A stretch of DNA of 64,000 nucleotides from NCBI RefSeq assembly GCF_013149805.1, contig NZ_JABEZT010000003.1:577347-641346 (forward strand), written 5' to 3'. A model generated the notes under the pieces. That model did not search any database. It was given only the letters and a program-made list of their open reading frames with translations, and was not told the DNA's origin. The stretch comes from Isoptericola chiayiensis (GTDB lineage: Bacteria; Actinomycetota; Actinomycetes; Actinomycetales; Cellulomonadaceae). Shown here in pieces: positions 61,606 to 64,000 of the stretch (its first letter is position 1; every line of letters starts with the position of its first letter). The position numbers were made by a program, and so were the translations under genes.

Positions 61606-61697
61606 CAGACCCCTCGTGCGGCACCATCTCGCCGAACTCCCCCAGGGCCGGAAGGCAGCAAGGGTAAGTGAGCTCTGGTGGGTGCGCGAGGGGTCCT
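61606..61697 (+). ncRNA. ffs: 4.5S/SRP RNA (bacterial small type)
   Basis: GACCCCTCG (61608-61616) pairs with CGAGGGGTC (61687-61695) to close the stem, and the apical part has the Ffh-binding core CCAGGGCCGGAAGGCAGCAA followed by GGGTAAG. This is the conserved bacterial SRP RNA; ends are approximate. Confidence 0.93.
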
Positions 61698-61832
61698 TTG
61701 CGTGGCTGAGCGGTGCGTCACACCGGGCTCTGACCTGCACTTTCTCTCGATGTGAGACACGGTCGGTTCGCATGGCGAGATTTCTCCGCCGTCGAGTTGG
61801 CCGCCCCTGTCCCACGGTGTTCACCTGTAAGC

Positions 61833-61934
61833 ATGCACCGCACCGACCACGTCGCACCCCGGACCCCGCGCACCGCCTCGCGCGCCGTCATGTGCGTCCC
61901 GTCGATGCCCCGCACGCGAATGTGCCGCCGCTGA
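61833..61934 (+). CDS. 33-residue leader-like ORF before metQ
   Basis: An ATG-started frame encoding a 33-residue peptide, Arg- and Met-rich with two Cys late in the sequence (AVMCVPSMPRTRMCRR at the end), stopping 129 bases before the metQ start. Its codon content suggests a Met/Cys-responsive leader peptide, but no attenuator hairpin is obvious. It could be spurious. Confidence 0.3.
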   Translation: MHRTDHVAPRTPRTASRAVMCVPSMPRTRMCRR

Positions 61935-62063
61935 TCGGCCCCCGCCCCGCCGTCGTCCACCGCTGACGACCGCCCGCCGCGCGTGCCGGCGCGGCCCCGC
62001 AACGTCACCACCCCGTGCCACGGCGAGATCCGCCGTCGTGCATCCCTGCCCGGAAGGACCACC

Positions 62064-62954
62064 ATGAACCTGCGCTCCACCCTGCTCTCCGCCGGCGCCG
62101 TCGCCTCCGTGCTCGCCCTGGCCGCCTGCGGCGGTGACTCCTCCGCCGCACCTGCCGCCGGGACCGCCGAGGACCCGATCCGCATCGGGGTGGTCTCCGC
62201 TGGTGAGGAGTACTGGGACACCTTCGCCCAGGCCGCCGCCGACGAGGGCATCGAGGTCGAGATCGTGAACTTCTCCGACTACCAGCTGCCCAACCAGGGT
62301 CTCTCGGACGGCGACCTCGACCTCAACCAGTTCCAGCACCTGCAGTTCCTCGCCGGCTACAACGTGGCCCGCGGCGACGACCTGACCCCGATCGGCGCCA
62401 CCGCCGTCTACCCGCTCGGCCTGTACTCGACCGCGCACGGCAGCGTCGAGCAGATCCCGGACGGCGGCCAGGTCGCCATCCCCAACGACGAGACCAACCA
62501 GGCCCGCGCGCTGCTCGTGCTGCAGGACGCCGGACTGATCACGCTGCGCGACGGCGGCAACTCGTTCTCCACCCCGGCCGACGTGATCGCCGACGAGTCG
62601 CGGGTGACGGTGACGCCGGTGGACGCGGCCCAGACCGCGATCGCCCTCGCCGACGTCGACGCCTCGATCATCAACAACGACTTCGTGGGCGACGCGGGGC
62701 TGACCGAGGACGACGCCATCTACACCGACGACCCGGACTCCGCGGCGGCCGAGCCGTACATCAACGTGTGGGTCGCGCGGTCCGCCGACGCCGACGACGA
62801 GACGCTCGCGCAGCTCGTGGACCTTTACCACTCGCCGGAGATCGAGGACGGCGTCCTGGAGGCCTCCGGCGGCACCGGCGTCATCAAGGGCAACGAGGCG
62901 GCCGAGCTGCAGTCGATCCTCGGCGAGATCGAGACCAACCTCGCCGCGAAGTAG
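62064..62954 (+). CDS. MetQ/NlpA-type substrate-binding lipoprotein
   Basis: A 296-residue solute-binding protein: signal with lipobox LALAAC (Cys at about 22), then the NlpA domain with IRIGVVSAGEEYWDTF near 45, VEIVNFSDYQLPNQGLSDGD near 70, DLDLNQFQHLQFL near 88, and YPLGLYSTAH near 125. It would bind methionine (or a related amino acid) for an ABC importer. The usual MetN ATPase and MetI permease genes are not beside it: a repeat array and an IS110 element follow. AAGGACC sets the ATG. Its TAG stop is inside a GTAGGC repeat unit. Confidence 0.88.
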   Translation: MNLRSTLLSAGAVASVLALAACGGDSSAAPAAGTAEDPIRIGVVSAGEEYWDTFAQAAADEGIEVEIVNFSDYQLPNQGLSDGDLDLNQFQHLQFLAGYNVARGDDLTPIGATAVYPLGLYSTAHGSVEQIPDGGQVAIPNDETNQARALLVLQDAGLITLRDGGNSFSTPADVIADESRVTVTPVDAAQTAIALADVDASIINNDFVGDAGLTEDDAIYTDDPDSAAAEPYINVWVARSADADDETLAQLVDLYHSPEIEDGVLEASGGTGVIKGNEAAELQSILGEIETNLAAK

Positions 62955-63127
62955 GCAAACGTCCCGCCAGGTAGGCAATCTTCCGGCGAGGTAGGCAACG
63001 TTCCCGCCAGGTAGGCGTCGCCTCGCCGAGAAGTTGCCTACCTGTGAGTCTTCGGGTGGCTGACCCGGGGTCGGCTGGCCAGGGTGGTGTTGTTCTGGTC
63101 GCGGTGGCGTGGCTCGTTGCCTACCTG
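62951..63127. repeat. GTAGGC array with 20-bp period
   Basis: Four direct units begin with GTAGGC at 62951, 62971, 62991 and 63011, exactly 20 bp apart; inverted units GTTGCCTACCTG follow at 63033 and 63116. The first unit supplies the TAG stop codon of metQ. The unit consensus is close to GTAGGCAAnnTTCCCGCGAG, as at 50071-50189. Confidence 0.88.
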
Positions 63128-64000
63128 CCCTCCCGAGCCTGTCGGGAGTGGCTTTCGCGAGAACTGCCCGCTGCCGCGGCCGGGCCGGCGCCGCCCCGGT
63201 CCACCTCGATGGCTTGATAGAAACATGCACCAGCCCCCCGCTAGAACCTCAGGGGGCTGTGGCTCGTCACAGGTTTGCCTCGAAGTGACTCCACCCCGGG
63301 AACGACGCCGGTCACGACGTCCACCCGAACGGAGTCCGCCGCAATGACCATCGTCGCAGAGACCTACCGATACGTCGTGGGCATCGACACCCACGCCGAG
63401 CAACACACCTACGCCCTGCTCACCAGCAACGGCGCCTGCCAGGACCTGCAGTCCTTCGCCACCACGACCGCCGGCATCGACCGCGCGATCGCCTGGATCG
63501 CCCGACGCACCGACGGCGACCTGGACCAGGTCCTGATCGTCGTGGAGGGAGCAGGCTCCTACGGACGCATCGCCGCCGCCAGGTTCACCCGCACCGGCTA
63601 CACCACCGTCGAGGCCATGACCCCGACCCGCGCCGACCTGCGCACCGCCAAGTCCGACCCGCTGGACGCCGCACGCATCGCCCGCACCGTGCTGGGCACC
63701 CACCCCGACCGGCTACGCCGACCGCGCACCGGCCACGCCGGACAGCTCGCCGCCCTGCTCCTGGCCGACCGCGACGCCCTCAACAGCGACCGCACCGCGA
63801 AGATCAACCAGCTCACCGCGCTGGCGCGCACCCACAGCCTCGGCATCGACGCCCGCACCGGACTCACCACCACCCAGATCACCACGATCACCACCTGGCG
63901 CGCCCGCCACGAAGACCCCCTGAGCGCCCACGCCCGCCAGATCGCGATCCGCACCGCCAAAGCCATCACCACGATCGACAAGCTCCTCAAGGCCAACCAA
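63128..64000 (+). mobile_element. IS110-family insertion element (left part)
   Basis: The transposase runs off the right edge, so the right end is unseen. The left boundary is uncertain, somewhere between the repeat array and the gene. The 216-base upstream region includes a CAGCCCCC/GGGGGCTG stem (63231-63238 with 63252-63259). IS110-type elements encode a bridge RNA in the left non-coding end, so this stem is a candidate part of one. Confidence 0.55.
63344..64000 (+). CDS. IS110-family transposase/recombinase (partial, 5' part)
   Basis: 219 codons visible, cut by the window edge. The N-terminal DEDD RuvC-like domain is intact so far: VVGIDTHAEQHTYAL near residue 12 (first Asp), VVEGAGSYG near 68 (Glu), TAKSDPLDAARIAR near 105 (Asp-Asp). 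Typical for IS110 enzymes of about 350-400 residues. The second half with the Tnp-2 serine domain is outside the window. Confidence 0.92.
   Translation, partial: MTIVAETYRYVVGIDTHAEQHTYALLTSNGACQDLQSFATTTAGIDRAIAWIARRTDGDLDQVLIVVEGAGSYGRIAAARFTRTGYTTVEAMTPTRADLRTAKSDPLDAARIARTVLGTHPDRLRRPRTGHAGQLAALLLADRDALNSDRTAKINQLTALARTHSLGIDARTGLTTTQITTITTWRARHEDPLSAHARQIAIRTAKAITTIDKLLKANQ

Noticed and set aside
62951..63127. Considered a CRISPR array because of regular 20-bp spacing
   Set aside because: Units are degenerate, partly inverted, lack 25-40-base unique spacers and there are no cas genes.

Overview
The window is very GC-rich DNA with GTG/ATG starts, dense ATGA/GTGA stop-start overlaps and genes typical of Actinobacteria. 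These include a helicase-linked Tad pilus locus, cory-CC-star, a DUF4244-type pilin, an Rpf-like factor, F420-type luciferase-like and mycothiol-type DsbA proteins, and a LytR_C protein. The carbohydrate genes (GH19 chitinase, GH35, GH81, a curdlan-synthase-like GT2) suggest a Micrococcales soil bacterium of the Cellulomonas/Promicromonosporaceae type. That placement is inference. It looks like ordinary chromosome, with one clear mobile element, an IS110-family transposase cut off by the right edge.

Layout. 1-2.3 kb: acetyl-CoA synthetase (acs). 2.6-11.5 kb: the actinobacterial 'helicase/secretion neighborhood': HAD phosphatase, CpaE-like ATPase, TadA, TadB, TadC, pilin and TadE-like proteins, facing a CitE-like lyase and a DEAH helicase. 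11.7-16 kb: cell-surface and secreted proteins (LPXTG-like repeat protein, Rpf-like protein, M18 aminopeptidase, chitinase). 16-24.3 kb: ArsA-family ATPase, cory-CC-star protein and CstA, then the divergent proton-pumping pyrophosphatase HppA and an M14 carboxypeptidase. 24.4-30.9 kb: an ECF-type transporter operon with a tandem-HAD protein and a divergent LacI-type regulator. 31-32.8 kb: an AbiEi-like orphan antitoxin candidate and small enzymes. 32.8-40.8 kb: a glycan-type gene cluster (SGNH hydrolase, two GT4s, a GT2, a PIG-L deacetylase/methyltransferase fusion, an acyl-CoA-dehydrogenase-like protein, a GT87). 41-46.8 kb: acyl-CoA dehydrogenase, GPP34, PnuC, TetR, UbiB kinase. 46.9-50.1 kb: a second ECF transporter, preceded by a strong DtxR/IdeR-like iron box. 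50.2-52 kb: a redox gene pair. 52.4-57 kb: a three-gene GT2 synthase/HlyD-like/GH81 operon, most simply read as a curdlan-like beta-1,3-glucan exopolysaccharide system. 57-62 kb: uracil permease, LytR_C protein, GH35, tRNA-Ser(GGA), SRP RNA. 62-64 kb: an orphan MetQ-like lipoprotein followed by a repeat array and the IS110 element.

The most distinctive non-coding feature is a set of long palindromes or repeat arrays at gene 3' ends: GTAGGC units at about 20-bp spacing (50.1 and 63 kb), TGTGGGC(A/G)TGA palindromes (24.3, 33.8 and 52.1 kb), and one-off arrays with 20- or 19-bp periodicity (0.05 and 42.4 kb). In three genes the TAG stop codon is part of a GTAGGC-type unit. One palindrome encodes the C-terminus of a glycosyltransferase. 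The IS110 element sits directly beside one array.

The candidates most worth following up are the glucan synthase/GH81 operon, the two contrasting ECF transporter systems, the PIG-L/methyltransferase glycan cluster, and the stop-codon-embedded repeat arrays.
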